A DNA stretch of 64,000 nucleotides from Candidatus Eisenbacteria bacterium (GCA_016930695.1 JAFGGD010000034.1:199375-263374); one strand, 5' to 3'; shown: positions 28,262 through 37,541, counted from the stretch's first letter. The notes: generated by a model not told the origin, from the letters alone. A program made the numbers and translations.

Positions 28262-28371
28262 TCCGCCCTTTGGCGGGGGAATTCGAAGCCGAATTGCCTA
28301 TTCAGGTTTCGAGTTCCCCTGCCGATCTATAGATAGAACCGGAGGACTCTACCTGATACGGGAGAACGACC

Positions 28372-29418
28372 ATGGGTTTCTTTGACGCCTTTTTACGGGC
28401 CGACTCCGGCACGGTGGGGATCGACATCGGCAGCCACACGATCAAAGCGGTCGAAATCTCACGCAAGGGAGGTCGGCTCGGCCTCGTCCACTACGGCTTG
28501 GGGCAGCTCCCCCAGGACGCGATCGTCGACGGCGAAGTGATGGACCGCGACGTGGTGGTGGAATGCCTCCAGGAGACTCTCCGGGAGAGCGGCATCACGG
28601 TACGGAACGCCGTTTCCGCCATCTCCGGACGCTCGGTGATCGTGAAACGGATCACCATGGATACCATGACCGAGCAGGAGGCGGAAGAGGCGATCTATTG
28701 GGAGGCGGAGCAGCACGTCCCCTATGGGATCGACGAGGTCTCCCTCGACTTCCAGGTCCTCGGCGACATCGGCGACGGGAAGATGGACGTCCTTTTGGTG
28801 GCCGCCAAGCGGGACACGGTGGAGATGCACACCTCGCTGCTCCGCGACGCCGGGCTCGTCCCCTTCGTGGTGGACGTGGATTCCCTGGCGGTTCAGAACT
28901 CTTTCGAGATGAATTATGAGATCGAGCCGGAAGAGAAGATCCTGCTCCTCAACGTGGGCGCGAGCGTGACCAACCTGAGCCTCCTTTCCCGGGGCGCGCC
29001 CCTTTTCACGCGGGACCTCTCGGTGGCGGGGAACGCCTTCATCGAGGAGATCCAGCGCGTGATGAACGTGGATCGGAGCGAAGCGGAGCGGATCGCCGCG
29101 TCCGTCGACGACGAGGATGCGGGCGCGGTGGGGCCGATCCTGAACACGGTCGGCCAGGATCTGCTTCTCGGCGTAGAGCGCTCTCTCTCGTACCTGAAGG
29201 GAAACACCGGGTCCTCCGATGTCTCCCGCGCTTATCTCTCCGGCGGCGGTGCGCTGCTTCCGGGCCTGCATTCGTTCCTCTCGGAGCGGCTCGGCGTGCC
29301 CGTGGAGATCGCCAACCCGTTGCGCAACCTGCTGCACGATCCGTCCCTGTTCGGGGACGCCGACCCGGAGCTGACCGGTCCCGCCTTGGCGGTGGCCGTC
29401 GGCCTGGCGTTGCGGTGA
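28372..29418 (+). CDS. pilM: PilM, actin-like pilus alignment protein
   Basis: A 348-residue cytoplasmic ATPase of the actin/FtsA fold. Visible motifs are the phosphate-1 loop VGIDIGSHTIKAVEI near residue 15, the phosphate-2 region LLNVGASVTNLSLL at about 185-198, and the adenosine loop YLSGGGALLPGL near 285. PilM binds the PilN N-terminus and links the periplasmic alignment complex to PilB/PilT. It begins pilM-N-O-P-Q, 110 bases after the minor pilin operon. No convincing promoter was seen in that gap, so it may be co-transcribed with the minor pilins. Confidence 0.93.
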   Translation: MGFFDAFLRADSGTVGIDIGSHTIKAVEISRKGGRLGLVHYGLGQLPQDAIVDGEVMDRDVVVECLQETLRESGITVRNAVSAISGRSVIVKRITMDTMTEQEAEEAIYWEAEQHVPYGIDEVSLDFQVLGDIGDGKMDVLLVAAKRDTVEMHTSLLRDAGLVPFVVDVDSLAVQNSFEMNYEIEPEEKILLLNVGASVTNLSLLSRGAPLFTRDLSVAGNAFIEEIQRVMNVDRSEAERIAASVDDEDAGAVGPILNTVGQDLLLGVERSLSYLKGNTGSSDVSRAYLSGGGALLPGLHSFLSERLGVPVEIANPLRNLLHDPSLFGDADPELTGPALAVAVGLALR

Positions 29419-29431
29419 GGGGAGGGGAACG

Positions 29432-30049
29432 ATGATCCGAATCAACCTGATCCCGCGGGAAGAGCGGATCACCACCAAGTCGGCGGCGCCGAACTGGATG
29501 ATGATCGCCGCCGCGGTGGCGCCCGTGATCTATCTGCTCGTCCTGCTGAGCGTCGCCATGGTCCAGGAGCACCGGGTCACGGTGCTGGACGTGACGGTCC
29601 AGGAAGAGGAATCCACCCTCGCCCACTACGCCCCGGCGCTGGAGAAAATCCAGCGACTCACCAAGGAGAAGGAAGAGGTGCGGGACCGTCTGGACGCGCT
29701 CGCCGCCCTCGACCGGGATCGCCGTCTGGCGGTGCGCCTCCTGGAAGCGGTGAACCGGAGCGTGCCCAGCTATCTCTGGATCGAGAAGCTTGAGGAAACC
29801 CGCGAGGAAGGCGGAGAGCTGCTGCTCACCGGGAACACCTTCTCGAACCTGACCGTGTCCGACTTCCTCGATCGTCTCGCCGAGAGCGAGTTGTTCGAGG
29901 AGGTGGATCTGACCATCACCCAGGAAAAGCGAATCGGCGAGCACAAGGTCGTGGAGTTCTCCGTCACCGGGCGGGGGATCCGGTCCGGTTCCGTCGAGCC
30001 GGGAGAGGCGACGCTGGCGTCGCTCTTTCCGCCGGTGGAGGGGGGATAA
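29432..30049 (+). CDS. pilN: PilN, pilus alignment protein
   Basis: A 205-residue bitopic inner-membrane protein. It starts with the PilM-binding motif MIRINLIPREERI, followed by one membrane helix (WMMIAAAVAPVIYLLVLLSVA), a coiled-coil (about 50-95) and a ferredoxin-like periplasmic domain (LWIEKLEETREEGGELLLTG). It heterodimerises with PilO. It sits 13 bases after pilM and 3 bases before pilO. Confidence 0.92.
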   Translation: MIRINLIPREERITTKSAAPNWMMIAAAVAPVIYLLVLLSVAMVQEHRVTVLDVTVQEEESTLAHYAPALEKIQRLTKEKEEVRDRLDALAALDRDRRLAVRLLEAVNRSVPSYLWIEKLEETREEGGELLLTGNTFSNLTVSDFLDRLAESELFEEVDLTITQEKRIGEHKVVEFSVTGRGIRSGSVEPGEATLASLFPPVEGG

Positions 30050-30052
30050 ACG

Positions 30053-30730
30053 ATGCGCGCTCCCGAAATCGATTTTCGGAGCCCGAAAGTACAGAAGATC
30101 CTCTTCGCGGTGATGATCTTCGCGGGCGTGAACTACGTATATTTTTTCACCGATTATTTCTCCTTCAACTTTCCGGTGCGCAAGGCGCAGATCGAAGAGC
30201 GGCAGGAGAAGGTGAACCGGCTCGCCGCCAAGGTGGAGCAGGCGAAGCGGGCTTCCCAGAACCTCCCCAAGCTGGAGGCGGATCTCGCTACGATGCACGC
30301 CGACTGGGAACTCGCCATGAGCCATCTGCCGGAGAAGAAGGAAATCGCTTCGCTGCTCCGGCGGGTCACTCTGGCGGGCGAGAAATCGGGAGTCCGATTC
30401 CTGCTTTTCGAGCCGGACGGAGTGGTGCATCAGGGCATCTACGACGAGCATCCCGTGAACGTGAAGATCCAGGGCGCCTATCACGACATCGGCGCTTTTC
30501 TGGGCAGGCTCATGAACCTGGACCGGATCGTTCACGTGTCGGAAATGAACTTTCATTCGACCAGGGGCGACGAGGATGAACCGCTGGTGACCGGCGAGAT
30601 GGTGGTTTCCGCTTATACGGTGCCGCTCGAGCCTTTTGATCCGGTCGCCGAGAACCCGCCAGCCGCCGGCAAAAGGACGAAGAATAATCATGCGCGTTCC
30701 CACTCTGCTCCGGAACCTTCGAACGAGTAG
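30053..30730 (+). CDS. pilO: PilO, pilus alignment protein
   Basis: A 225-residue bitopic protein with a short cytoplasmic start, one membrane helix (ILFAVMIFAGVNYVYFFTDY), a coiled-coil (about 40-85) and a ferredoxin-like domain containing the PilO pattern HLPEKKEIASLLRRVTLAGEKSGV and VKIQGAYHDIGAFLGRL. It pairs with PilN and recruits PilP. Its last 41 bases overlap the next gene. Confidence 0.92.
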   Translation: MRAPEIDFRSPKVQKILFAVMIFAGVNYVYFFTDYFSFNFPVRKAQIEERQEKVNRLAAKVEQAKRASQNLPKLEADLATMHADWELAMSHLPEKKEIASLLRRVTLAGEKSGVRFLLFEPDGVVHQGIYDEHPVNVKIQGAYHDIGAFLGRLMNLDRIVHVSEMNFHSTRGDEDEPLVTGEMVVSAYTVPLEPFDPVAENPPAAGKRTKNNHARSHSAPEPSNE

Positions 30731-31451
30731 GAAGCACGCGGTCGTCGCCGCCGGCGCGACCGCGGCGCTCCTGGTGATGGCGCTCGTCCTGTGGGGCGGC
30801 TCGGTGTTCGGCGTCGCCGGGAAAGGCGTCGGTTGGGTCGTGGACCGCACGGTGCGCGTCGTGGCCTACCGGAACACCGCGCCGGAATCGGAAACCACCG
30901 AGGCGCGGGCCCGCGTCGCCGTCGCCCGCTCTCCGCTGGAACGGGTGAAGGGGACCGAGGCTCCCGCGGCGCCCGCGGCGGAGGAACCCGGTCCGCCCGC
31001 GCTGCAAGGGGGCGAAGCCGAACCGGACGCTTCGGTGGAGGAGGCGACCCTTGTCGCCGTGCCCGCGCCGGACGTGCTCACCGATTCGGGATTGCCTTCC
31101 TCGCTGGACGAGGAGCGCTTCGGCGATCGGTCGGGGGAACTTCCCTATCGGAGCTTCGGGATGCGGGACCCGATGACGCCGCTCGTCGTCCCCGGCAAGA
31201 TGGACGACGCGGGCGGGCGGTTCAGCATCTACGGGCTCGTCCTCGTCGGACTGGCCTGGAAGAACAGCGAAGCGCTGGCGCTCTGCGAAGACAAGTATCA
31301 CAAGACCTGGCTCTTCCGCGAAGGGGACTGGACCAAGGACGGAGCGCGGGTCGTGGATATCGCCGACAATTCGATCACCTTTGCGCAGCTGAGGTATGGG
31401 GAGACGAGCCGCCATACGATCCGCCTCGCCGCGCGGGAAGGGGAAAACTGA
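30690..31451 (+). CDS. pilP: PilP-like pilus assembly protein
   Basis: A 253-residue protein in the PilP position. It has an N-terminal membrane anchor (AVVAAGATAALLVMALVLWG) instead of the lipobox seen in classical PilP, a Pro/Ala/Glu-rich linker (about 65-150), and a C-terminal beta domain with RDPMTPLVVPGK and FSIYGLVLVGLAWKNSEALAL, resembling the PilP homology region that binds the secretin. ATG 30690 overlaps pilO by 41 bases. The assignment rests on context and this C-terminal domain. Confidence 0.78.
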   Translation: MRVPTLLRNLRTSRKHAVVAAGATAALLVMALVLWGGSVFGVAGKGVGWVVDRTVRVVAYRNTAPESETTEARARVAVARSPLERVKGTEAPAAPAAEEPGPPALQGGEAEPDASVEEATLVAVPAPDVLTDSGLPSSLDEERFGDRSGELPYRSFGMRDPMTPLVVPGKMDDAGGRFSIYGLVLVGLAWKNSEALALCEDKYHKTWLFREGDWTKDGARVVDIADNSITFAQLRYGETSRHTIRLAAREGEN

Positions 31452-32794
31452 TGAGCCTGGATGCGGGCATCGCGCGCGGAATCGGCGCGGCGGCCGGGAA
31501 TGGGAGAGGACGAGCCGGCGCGGGGGCGACGGTGATTCTCCTGCTCCTCCTGTCGGTCCTCGCCGCGACACCCACCCTCGCCGGGGGAGACCGAATCTCC
31601 CTGGACGTGCAGAAGGCGGACATGGAAACCGTCCTTCGCATGCTCTCCGACTTCAGCGGGCGGAACATCGTCGCCGGCCCGGAAGTAAAGGGAGAGGTCA
31701 GCGTCCGCCTCGAGGAAGTTCCCTGGCAGAGCGCCCTGGACGTCGTGCTTCGGGCGAACGGCTACTCCTGGAAGGAAGACGCCTCCGGCATCATCCGGGT
31801 CGCCACGATCAAGGACATGCAGAACGAGGACGTGGAGCGCGAGGCGGCGGCCCGGAAGCGGGAGGATCTGCTCCCTCTGGAAACCCGGATCTTCCCGGTC
31901 AACTTCTCCAAGGCGGAGGAACTTCTTGGGGCGATCGAGACGACGGTCTCCAAGCGCGGCCTGGCCCACGTGGACACGCGCACCAACACGATCCTGGTGA
32001 AGGACATCGGAAGCAATCTGGATCGGGTGGGCGATCTGATCGCCGAATTGGACAAGGAGACCATGCAGGTCGAGATCGTGGCGAAGCTGATCGACATCGA
32101 CGCCAAGATCTCCCGCGAGCTGGGCATCCAGTGGAACGCGAAGAACCTGAACAATCCGAATATCGACGCGACGGGCAACGCCTCGGTGAGCGCCGAGATC
32201 GCGCAGCCTTCGGGTGAGTTCTCCGTCGGTACCGTCGGGCCGGGCGGGTCGCTGGACGCGACGCTGCAGGCCCTCGCCGCGGAGAACAAGGCGCGGATCA
32301 TCTCCAACCCGAGGATCACCACGCTGGACAATCAGCGCGCCTGGATCCTGGTGGGGAAGAAGATCCCCCTCATCGTTTCCGATCCCTCGGGGAACCCGAT
32401 CACCGAGCTGACCACCATCGGGATCCAGCTCACCGTGACTCCCCACATCCACGCGAACGGGAACGTCACTCTCGATCTGCATCCCGAGGTGAGCGACCTC
32501 TCCTCCCAGGCCACGGTGCAGGGCGGGATCATCATCGTAACCAGCGAAGCCTCCACACGGGTGATGGTGGAGAGCGGCCAGACCGCGGTGATCGGCGGCC
32601 TGATCCGGAGCAACACGTCCAACACGGATTCGGGCGTTCCCTTCCTCCGCTCCGTGCCGCTTCTCGGCCATTTCTTCAGCGCCAGCACCCATGTTAAGGA
32701 GGACCGGGAGCTGCTGATCTTCGTGACCCCGACCGTCCTCGAAGCCGCCGACCTGGCCCAAAAGGCCGTAGACGCGGAGGCGATGGAACGATGA
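31451..32794 (+). CDS. pilQ: PilQ, type IV pilus secretin
   Basis: A 447-residue outer-membrane secretin through which the pilus leaves the cell. It has a signal peptide (ILLLLLSVLAATPTLA), an STN-type domain (ISLDVQKADMETVLRMLSDFSG and VPWQSALDVVLRANGYSW), an N1 domain (IFPVNFSKAEELLGAIE to RTNTILVKDI), then the secretin core with EIVAKLIDIDAK, LGIQWNAK and the closing VIGGLIRSNTSNTDSGVPFL and VPLLGHFF motifs. It is shorter than proteobacterial PilQ because the AMIN domains are absent. The start overlaps the pilP stop (TGATG). Confidence 0.93.
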   Translation: MSLDAGIARGIGAAAGNGRGRAGAGATVILLLLLSVLAATPTLAGGDRISLDVQKADMETVLRMLSDFSGRNIVAGPEVKGEVSVRLEEVPWQSALDVVLRANGYSWKEDASGIIRVATIKDMQNEDVEREAAARKREDLLPLETRIFPVNFSKAEELLGAIETTVSKRGLAHVDTRTNTILVKDIGSNLDRVGDLIAELDKETMQVEIVAKLIDIDAKISRELGIQWNAKNLNNPNIDATGNASVSAEIAQPSGEFSVGTVGPGGSLDATLQALAAENKARIISNPRITTLDNQRAWILVGKKIPLIVSDPSGNPITELTTIGIQLTVTPHIHANGNVTLDLHPEVSDLSSQATVQGGIIIVTSEASTRVMVESGQTAVIGGLIRSNTSNTDSGVPFLRSVPLLGHFFSASTHVKEDRELLIFVTPTVLEAADLAQKAVDAEAMER

Positions 32795-35700
32795 AGACGA
32801 TAACGACGAAACGACGCAACCTTTTCGAAGCGCTCCTTCTCTCGACGCTGATTCTTCTCTGGATCGGATGCCGGGACGAGGGGTCGATCCAACCCTTCGA
32901 ACCCACGGCGCTTCCGACCGCCTTTCTCCACAGCCTCTTCTCCGACCCCGGACTGCTTCCCATGGGCGGGCGGGAGTCGCAGCTCACCGCCTACGTGGTC
33001 GATACCGACGGCGTCCCGGTGGAGGGGGTGGAGGTCTCCTTCAGCTCCGACCTGGGATCGGTGGTCGAATCGGCGGTGACCGACGAAAACGGCGTGGCCC
33101 GGGCGGTCTACACCAGCGGTTCCGAGAAGGGGACCGCCACGGTGATCGCCTCCATCGGATCCTTCCAGCTGAGCACCACCATTCTGGTCGGCGCCAACGA
33201 GCTGATCGTCGGCTCCACGTCGGTGGTGGCGGACGGCCGGAGTAAAACCACCGTCTCGGCGCGTGTCTTCCGCAAGGACGGTGAGCCGGCGAAGACCATC
33301 AACGTGACCTTCACCTCCACCGCGGGGTCCATCCCCTCGGTCGCGGTCACCGACTCCTCCGGCTACGTGGCGGTTCAGCTGACCGCCCCGGCGAGCCGAA
33401 CCGATCTGCAGGGGGAGATCACCGCCATGGTGGACGCCGCCGACCTGGGCATCGTCGACGAGGGGGGTCTGGGAGAGTCCGAGGTGATCGGCGTGGCGTC
33501 GATCATGTTCCGGGGAATCACCCTCTCGTTGGAGACGGCGGAGACCGAGCTGGAGGCGTCCGGACGAGACACCACCGTGGTGCGTTGCCTCGTGGCGGAG
33601 ACGGTCCGGCGGGTACCGGTGAAGGAGCTGGAGGTGAGCTTCGGCTCCAGCCTCGGGTCCATCACCTCCTCGGTGCTCACCGACGAGAGCGGCATCGCCG
33701 TCGCCACGCTCCGGAGCGGGGTCGTCGCCGGGATCTGCGCGGTGAGCGCCCTGGTGGACACGATCCAAGCGGAAGCGGACGTGGAGTTCACGCCGCTCCA
33801 GATGCTCCCCCTTACGGCGACGCCGCGGAACATCCTGACCGGGGGCAAGAAGTCGGAGATCTCGACGTCGCTCCTGAACCAGAGCAACAACCCGGTGCCG
33901 GGGATGGAGGTTCGTTTCCGCACCGACCTGGGAGTCATCCTCGCCAGCGCCTACACCGACAGCATGGGCCGCGTGGCGGTGAACTTGGTGAGCGGCGACT
34001 CGACGGGCGTCGCCACCGTGAGCGCCCGCTTCGGATCGCTCAGCGTGTCCACCGAGGTCACCATCGGCGAGGTCGTCTCCGAGCCCCTCAAGCTGACGCC
34101 CCTCGATTTCAATCCGGAGGAGCTGACCGCCGACGGCGTGAGCAAGAGCCGGGTGATCACGAAACTCTTGAACGGATCCAACAACCCGGTGGTGGCCGAG
34201 CCCGTGGAGTTCGCCACCACACTGGGCGTGATCAACGCGTCGGTGCTCACCGATTCCCAGGGGGTGGCCGAGGCGTGGCTGACCAGCGAGGAGTCTCTCG
34301 ATACGGCCGTGGCCTATGTCTCCGCTTCCTATGGGAGCGTTTCCGTGCACAGCGAGATCCTCTTCCTCCCGACGGTGAACAAGGTACCCGTGTCGATGAC
34401 CGTCACGCCGTCGAGGCCGACCATTCAGGTGGCCGGTCTGGACGACCTGGAGAGCGCCGTGCTCACGGCGGTCGCCTATGACGAGCGGGGCGATCCGATC
34501 GAACAGGGTTGGGACATCACCTTCCGGATCGATTCCGGGCCGGGGATGGGGGAGTACATCACCTATCCGGACTCCGGATCGGGCACGCAGGTGACCGTGC
34601 CGATCATCGGCGGCGAGGCGCGGACCACGCTGGTGGCGGGAACGCGGACCGGCATCATCAGCGTCACCGCCCGAACGGCGGGGGACGTGGACGCCAGCGC
34701 CTCCGTGGGGGTCAGCGCGGGCGATCCCGCTCACGCGGTGATCGGCATCGACTCTCTCGCGGGCATCAACATGGAGGGCGGTCTCTGGAACTGGAAGGTG
34801 ACGATGGCGATCACCGACGCCCACGGCAACCCGGTGTCGGCCTTCACGCCGGTCTACGTCACTTTGCATGACGGGTACTGCGGGTCCGGCGTTCTCCCGG
34901 CGGGGATGCAGATCACCGGCAACGTGACGACGGAGAACGTGCCGGACTGCAACACCGGCACGCCGCTCCCGGGCGTCGCGCGGGCGTGCCTCCACTCCCC
35001 GTACCGGTGGTTCGAGGACATGCCCAGCTTCGCCATCGAGGTGCGGGCGTCGGCGGACACCACCCTGGACTGCCTCTTCATCGACCACAGCTCCGCCAAC
35101 GCCGACCCGGCGAGCATCGTCCTCTACTCGGTGGAGGACAGCTCCCTGGCGGTCTCGGGCGTGGGCGCCGACGAGACCTCGCGGATCATCTTCGAGGTAC
35201 GGGACGACATGGGCCAGCCCATGCGCGCGGGGAACAGGGTGCCGGTGGACTTCACCATCCAAAGCGCGCCCGCCGGCGTGACCCTGTCGCGCTACACGGA
35301 CACCACCAACGCGGAAGGCCAGGTTTCCACCACCGTCCGGAGCGGCACCGCCGCCGGCGTGGTGAAGCTGAAAGCGGTCAGCGGCGGGGTGCAGTCCAAC
35401 GTGGTCAATCTCGCGGTCCACGGCGGACCGCCCGATCCGGAACACTTCAGCATCGCCGCTTCGAGGGTCAACATCGAGGGGCTGCTCCGGTACGGACTGT
35501 CGGACACGATCACCGCCTATGTATTCGACCGGTATTCCAATCCGGTTCCGGCGGGGATGGCGGTCTACTTCACCACCGATTTCGGCGGCATCATCGGATC
35601 GGGCGTGACCAACTCGATCGGCCAGGCGACGGCGATCCTCTACTCGGCGGCGCCGGTCCCCACCTGCGAGGACGACGGGCTGGTGCACGTCACCGCCACC

Positions 35701-36081
35701 ACCGTGGACGAGTTGGACGAGGAGATCACCGCCGAGATCGACGTGCTCTTCACCGGAACCACCACAATCTCCGTCGAGCCGGTGAGCTTCGCCGTCGAAA
35801 ACGGCGGCTATACGGACCTGCTCTTCACGGTGGACGATCCCTGCGGGAATCCGCTCGTGATGGGAACCAACATCATGATCAGCTCCAGCGCGGGCAGCCT
35901 GGTGGGGAACATCAACGTGGATCTGCCGGACACGAAGTCCCAGGGGTACACCACGTTCTGGGTGCGACTCTCCGACGACGACGCGGAGGACACCGATCCG
36001 CCCGAGGGTTGCTCGATCAATGTCGAGGTCACCAGCCGGAACGGAAACGCCGCCCTGGTGGTCTTCGGGACCATCGACTAG
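32791..36081 (+). CDS. Large lipoprotein with about ten Big_1-type Ig-like repeats
   Basis: A 1096-residue protein with a lipoprotein signal (LLLSTLILLWIGC, lipidated Cys about 27). The rest is a chain of about nine or ten repeats of roughly 95 residues, each with a pattern such as TDGVPVEGVEVSFSSDLGS followed by TDENGVARAVYTSG, typical of bacterial Ig-like domain 1 as in intimin and invasin. There is no beta-barrel or C-terminal adhesin head. It overlaps the pilQ stop by four bases (ATGA), so it is in the pilMNOPQ transcript. A surface rod or pilus-associated adhesin is a reasonable inference. Confidence 0.82.
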   Translation: MKTITTKRRNLFEALLLSTLILLWIGCRDEGSIQPFEPTALPTAFLHSLFSDPGLLPMGGRESQLTAYVVDTDGVPVEGVEVSFSSDLGSVVESAVTDENGVARAVYTSGSEKGTATVIASIGSFQLSTTILVGANELIVGSTSVVADGRSKTTVSARVFRKDGEPAKTINVTFTSTAGSIPSVAVTDSSGYVAVQLTAPASRTDLQGEITAMVDAADLGIVDEGGLGESEVIGVASIMFRGITLSLETAETELEASGRDTTVVRCLVAETVRRVPVKELEVSFGSSLGSITSSVLTDESGIAVATLRSGVVAGICAVSALVDTIQAEADVEFTPLQMLPLTATPRNILTGGKKSEISTSLLNQSNNPVPGMEVRFRTDLGVILASAYTDSMGRVAVNLVSGDSTGVATVSARFGSLSVSTEVTIGEVVSEPLKLTPLDFNPEELTADGVSKSRVITKLLNGSNNPVVAEPVEFATTLGVINASVLTDSQGVAEAWLTSEESLDTAVAYVSASYGSVSVHSEILFLPTVNKVPVSMTVTPSRPTIQVAGLDDLESAVLTAVAYDERGDPIEQGWDITFRIDSGPGMGEYITYPDSGSGTQVTVPIIGGEARTTLVAGTRTGIISVTARTAGDVDASASVGVSAGDPAHAVIGIDSLAGINMEGGLWNWKVTMAITDAHGNPVSAFTPVYVTLHDGYCGSGVLPAGMQITGNVTTENVPDCNTGTPLPGVARACLHSPYRWFEDMPSFAIEVRASADTTLDCLFIDHSSANADPASIVLYSVEDSSLAVSGVGADETSRIIFEVRDDMGQPMRAGNRVPVDFTIQSAPAGVTLSRYTDTTNAEGQVSTTVRSGTAAGVVKLKAVSGGVQSNVVNLAVHGGPPDPEHFSIAASRVNIEGLLRYGLSDTITAYVFDRYSNPVPAGMAVYFTTDFGGIIGSGVTNSIGQATAILYSAAPVPTCEDDGLVHVTATTVDELDEEITAEIDVLFTGTTTISVEPVSFAVENGGYTDLLFTVDDPCGNPLVMGTNIMISSSAGSLVGNINVDLPDTKSQGYTTFWVRLSDDDAEDTDPPEGCSINVEVTSRNGNAALVVFGTID

Positions 36082-36098
36082 ATGAGGAAGGTTGACGA

Positions 36099-36851
36099 AT
36101 GAAAAGCCGGTTGCTCGCGACATTCGTAACGGTTATCCTCCTCGGGGCGGCGGGCGCCGCCGCCGGGTCGGTCGGGGTTCCGGTCCCGCCGGACGGCGGC
36201 ACGCTGCTGGTCGGTTTCGAGGAGGAAGGAACGCGACAGGAGGTGGACGGGGAGATCCTCGGGTCCACCGCCTATCTGGGGCGGGTCGCCTGGAGAGTAC
36301 GGGCGCCCCTTACGTTCGCCCTCCTGGTCGGCGGGTCGGAGGTGGACGTGGAGTCCGCCGTACACGGCAAAACGACCGATTTCGAGGGACGGGCCAAACT
36401 CGCCGTCGGGGCGGGCGCTTCCTGGATCGGGCCGGCCCTGGGGAAGGGGCTTCACCTCTTCGCCGACATGAGCGCGCTCCATGTTCTTTCCGAGGGAGAA
36501 ACGAATTTCCAGACCACCATCCAATCGAGCGTCTTCCGGGAGGAGTACTACAACCGGTACTCCTGGACCGATTTCCGGATCGGCGGGGGCGTTCGATGGG
36601 AGGCGGGCCCCCTGATTCCCTACGCGGGATTCCTCGGGCGCGCCCTCGATGGAAACGTGAGCCGTGAAACGTATCAGACCGGACAACTCGTGGTGGACGA
36701 AACGGAGGACTTCTCGCGGGGCTTCCTGTTCTACGCCCTCGGCGGCGTCGAATACTGGCTCTCCGAAAGCTTCCTGGTGCGCGTCACCGCGAGCGCGCGC
36801 GGTTCCGACGACTATGCTTGGACGGTGGGAATCGCCGAATTGGGATTTTGA
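36099..36851 (+). CDS. Small outer-membrane beta-barrel protein
   Basis: A 250-residue protein with signal peptide MKSRLLATFVTVILLGAAGAAAG. The mature part shows alternating hydrophobic strands with Gly and aromatic residues (LLVGFEEEG, WRVRAPLTFALLVGG, FRIGGGVRWEAG, YALGGVEYWLS) and ends VGIAELGF, with a terminal Phe as barrel proteins have. It is probably an 8- to 10-stranded barrel. It follows the Ig-repeat lipoprotein by 17 bases and precedes a terminator, so it closes the pilM-Q operon. Function unknown. Confidence 0.7.
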   Translation: MKSRLLATFVTVILLGAAGAAAGSVGVPVPPDGGTLLVGFEEEGTRQEVDGEILGSTAYLGRVAWRVRAPLTFALLVGGSEVDVESAVHGKTTDFEGRAKLAVGAGASWIGPALGKGLHLFADMSALHVLSEGETNFQTTIQSSVFREEYYNRYSWTDFRIGGGVRWEAGPLIPYAGFLGRALDGNVSRETYQTGQLVVDETEDFSRGFLFYALGGVEYWLSESFLVRVTASARGSDDYAWTVGIAELGF

Positions 36852-36884
36852 TCCGGCCGGGTTCGTGAACGAAAGAAAACGAAG

Positions 36885-36919
36885 AGTCCCCTCTTCCGGC
36901 ACGGGAAGGGGGGACTTTT
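36885..36919 (+). terminator. Intrinsic terminator that also covers the aroK ribosome binding site
   Basis: A 13-bp stem with one G-T pair (AGTCCCCTCTTCC / GGAAGGGGGGACT) and a 6- to 7-base loop is followed by TTTT. The aroK ATG is at 36921, so the GGGGGGA that should serve as its ribosome binding site is inside the 3' arm. This would both end the pil transcript and mask aroK translation unless the hairpin opens. Confidence 0.75.
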
Positions 36920-36920
36920 C

Positions 36921-37460
36921 ATGAGCCGACGCGTCGCGCTCGTCGGGATGATGGGCGCGGGGAAGAGCACGGCCGGTCCCCTCCTCGCCGTGCGGCTCGG
37001 CGTCCCCTTCTTCGATCTGGACCGGAGGATCGCCGAAGAGTGCGGGCGGAGCGTGACCGCGATCATCCGCGACGACGGCGAGGAGCGGTTTCGGGAGAGG
37101 GAAGCCTCCCTCCTCGCGGAACTCCTGCGCCGGCCCGCCGGGGTGATCGCCGCGGGCGGAGGCGCGGTTCTGGGAGAGGAGAACCGGCGCGCGCTCCGCG
37201 ACTGGGGGCGCGTGGTTTATTTACGAGCCGCGCCGGAGACGCTCGCGGCGCGGCTCACGCTCGCGGGGATCACCGAGAGACCCCTCCTCGACGGGGGCGC
37301 TCCTCTGGAGGCACTCCGGAAAATTCTGGAAACGCGAGCCCCTCTCTATGAAGAGGCGGATCGGATCATCGATACGGATCGCCTCACGCCGGAGGAAACC
37401 GCCGCGGCGGTTCTTCGGGAGTTAAACGGGGACGGCCACCTATTACCGGATAATGGGTGA
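36921..37460 (+). CDS. aroK: Shikimate kinase
   Basis: A 179-residue P-loop kinase that phosphorylates shikimate at O3 in chorismate synthesis. Motifs are Walker A GMMGAGKST (9-17), the shikimate-binding FFDLDRRI with the Asp-x-Asp region, FREREASLL, and the AAGGGAVLGEENR Walker B-like GGG motif. The lid has ERPLL. pilQ-aroK neighbourhood is conserved in many proteobacteria; here two surface protein genes lie between them. Its Shine-Dalgarno lies in a terminator hairpin. Confidence 0.93.
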   Translation: MSRRVALVGMMGAGKSTAGPLLAVRLGVPFFDLDRRIAEECGRSVTAIIRDDGEERFREREASLLAELLRRPAGVIAAGGGAVLGEENRRALRDWGRVVYLRAAPETLAARLTLAGITERPLLDGGAPLEALRKILETRAPLYEEADRIIDTDRLTPEETAAAVLRELNGDGHLLPDNG

Positions 37461-37492
37461 CTGTCCCTAATGAACTCCCCGCCGGGAACCTC

Positions 37493-37521
37493 TTGACCCT
37501 GAATCGCAATCCTCTTAATAT
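37493..37521 (+). promoter_or_regulatory. Sigma-70 promoter for rsmD-coaD
   Basis: TTGACC (37493-37498), a 17-base spacer, then TAATAT (37516-37521) lie just upstream of rsmD. Both hexamers match the consensus in five of six bases. Transcription would start near 37528, about 14 bases before the ATG, so the leader is very short but holds GAGGTGA. Confidence 0.78.
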
Positions 37522-37541
37522 CAATCGGTTGAGGTGAGCCC

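Noticed and set aside
28262-28371. Promoter for pilM-N-O-P-Q at TATAGATAGA
   Set aside because: A -10-like TATAGA exists but no -35 at 16-18 bases; the operon may be read from upstream.
32332-36123. A 1263-codon open frame on the minus strand
   Set aside because: It lies exactly opposite the Ig-repeat lipoprotein and the end of pilQ, has His/Arg/Gly-rich composition without motifs, and is a by-product of high GC in the third codon position.
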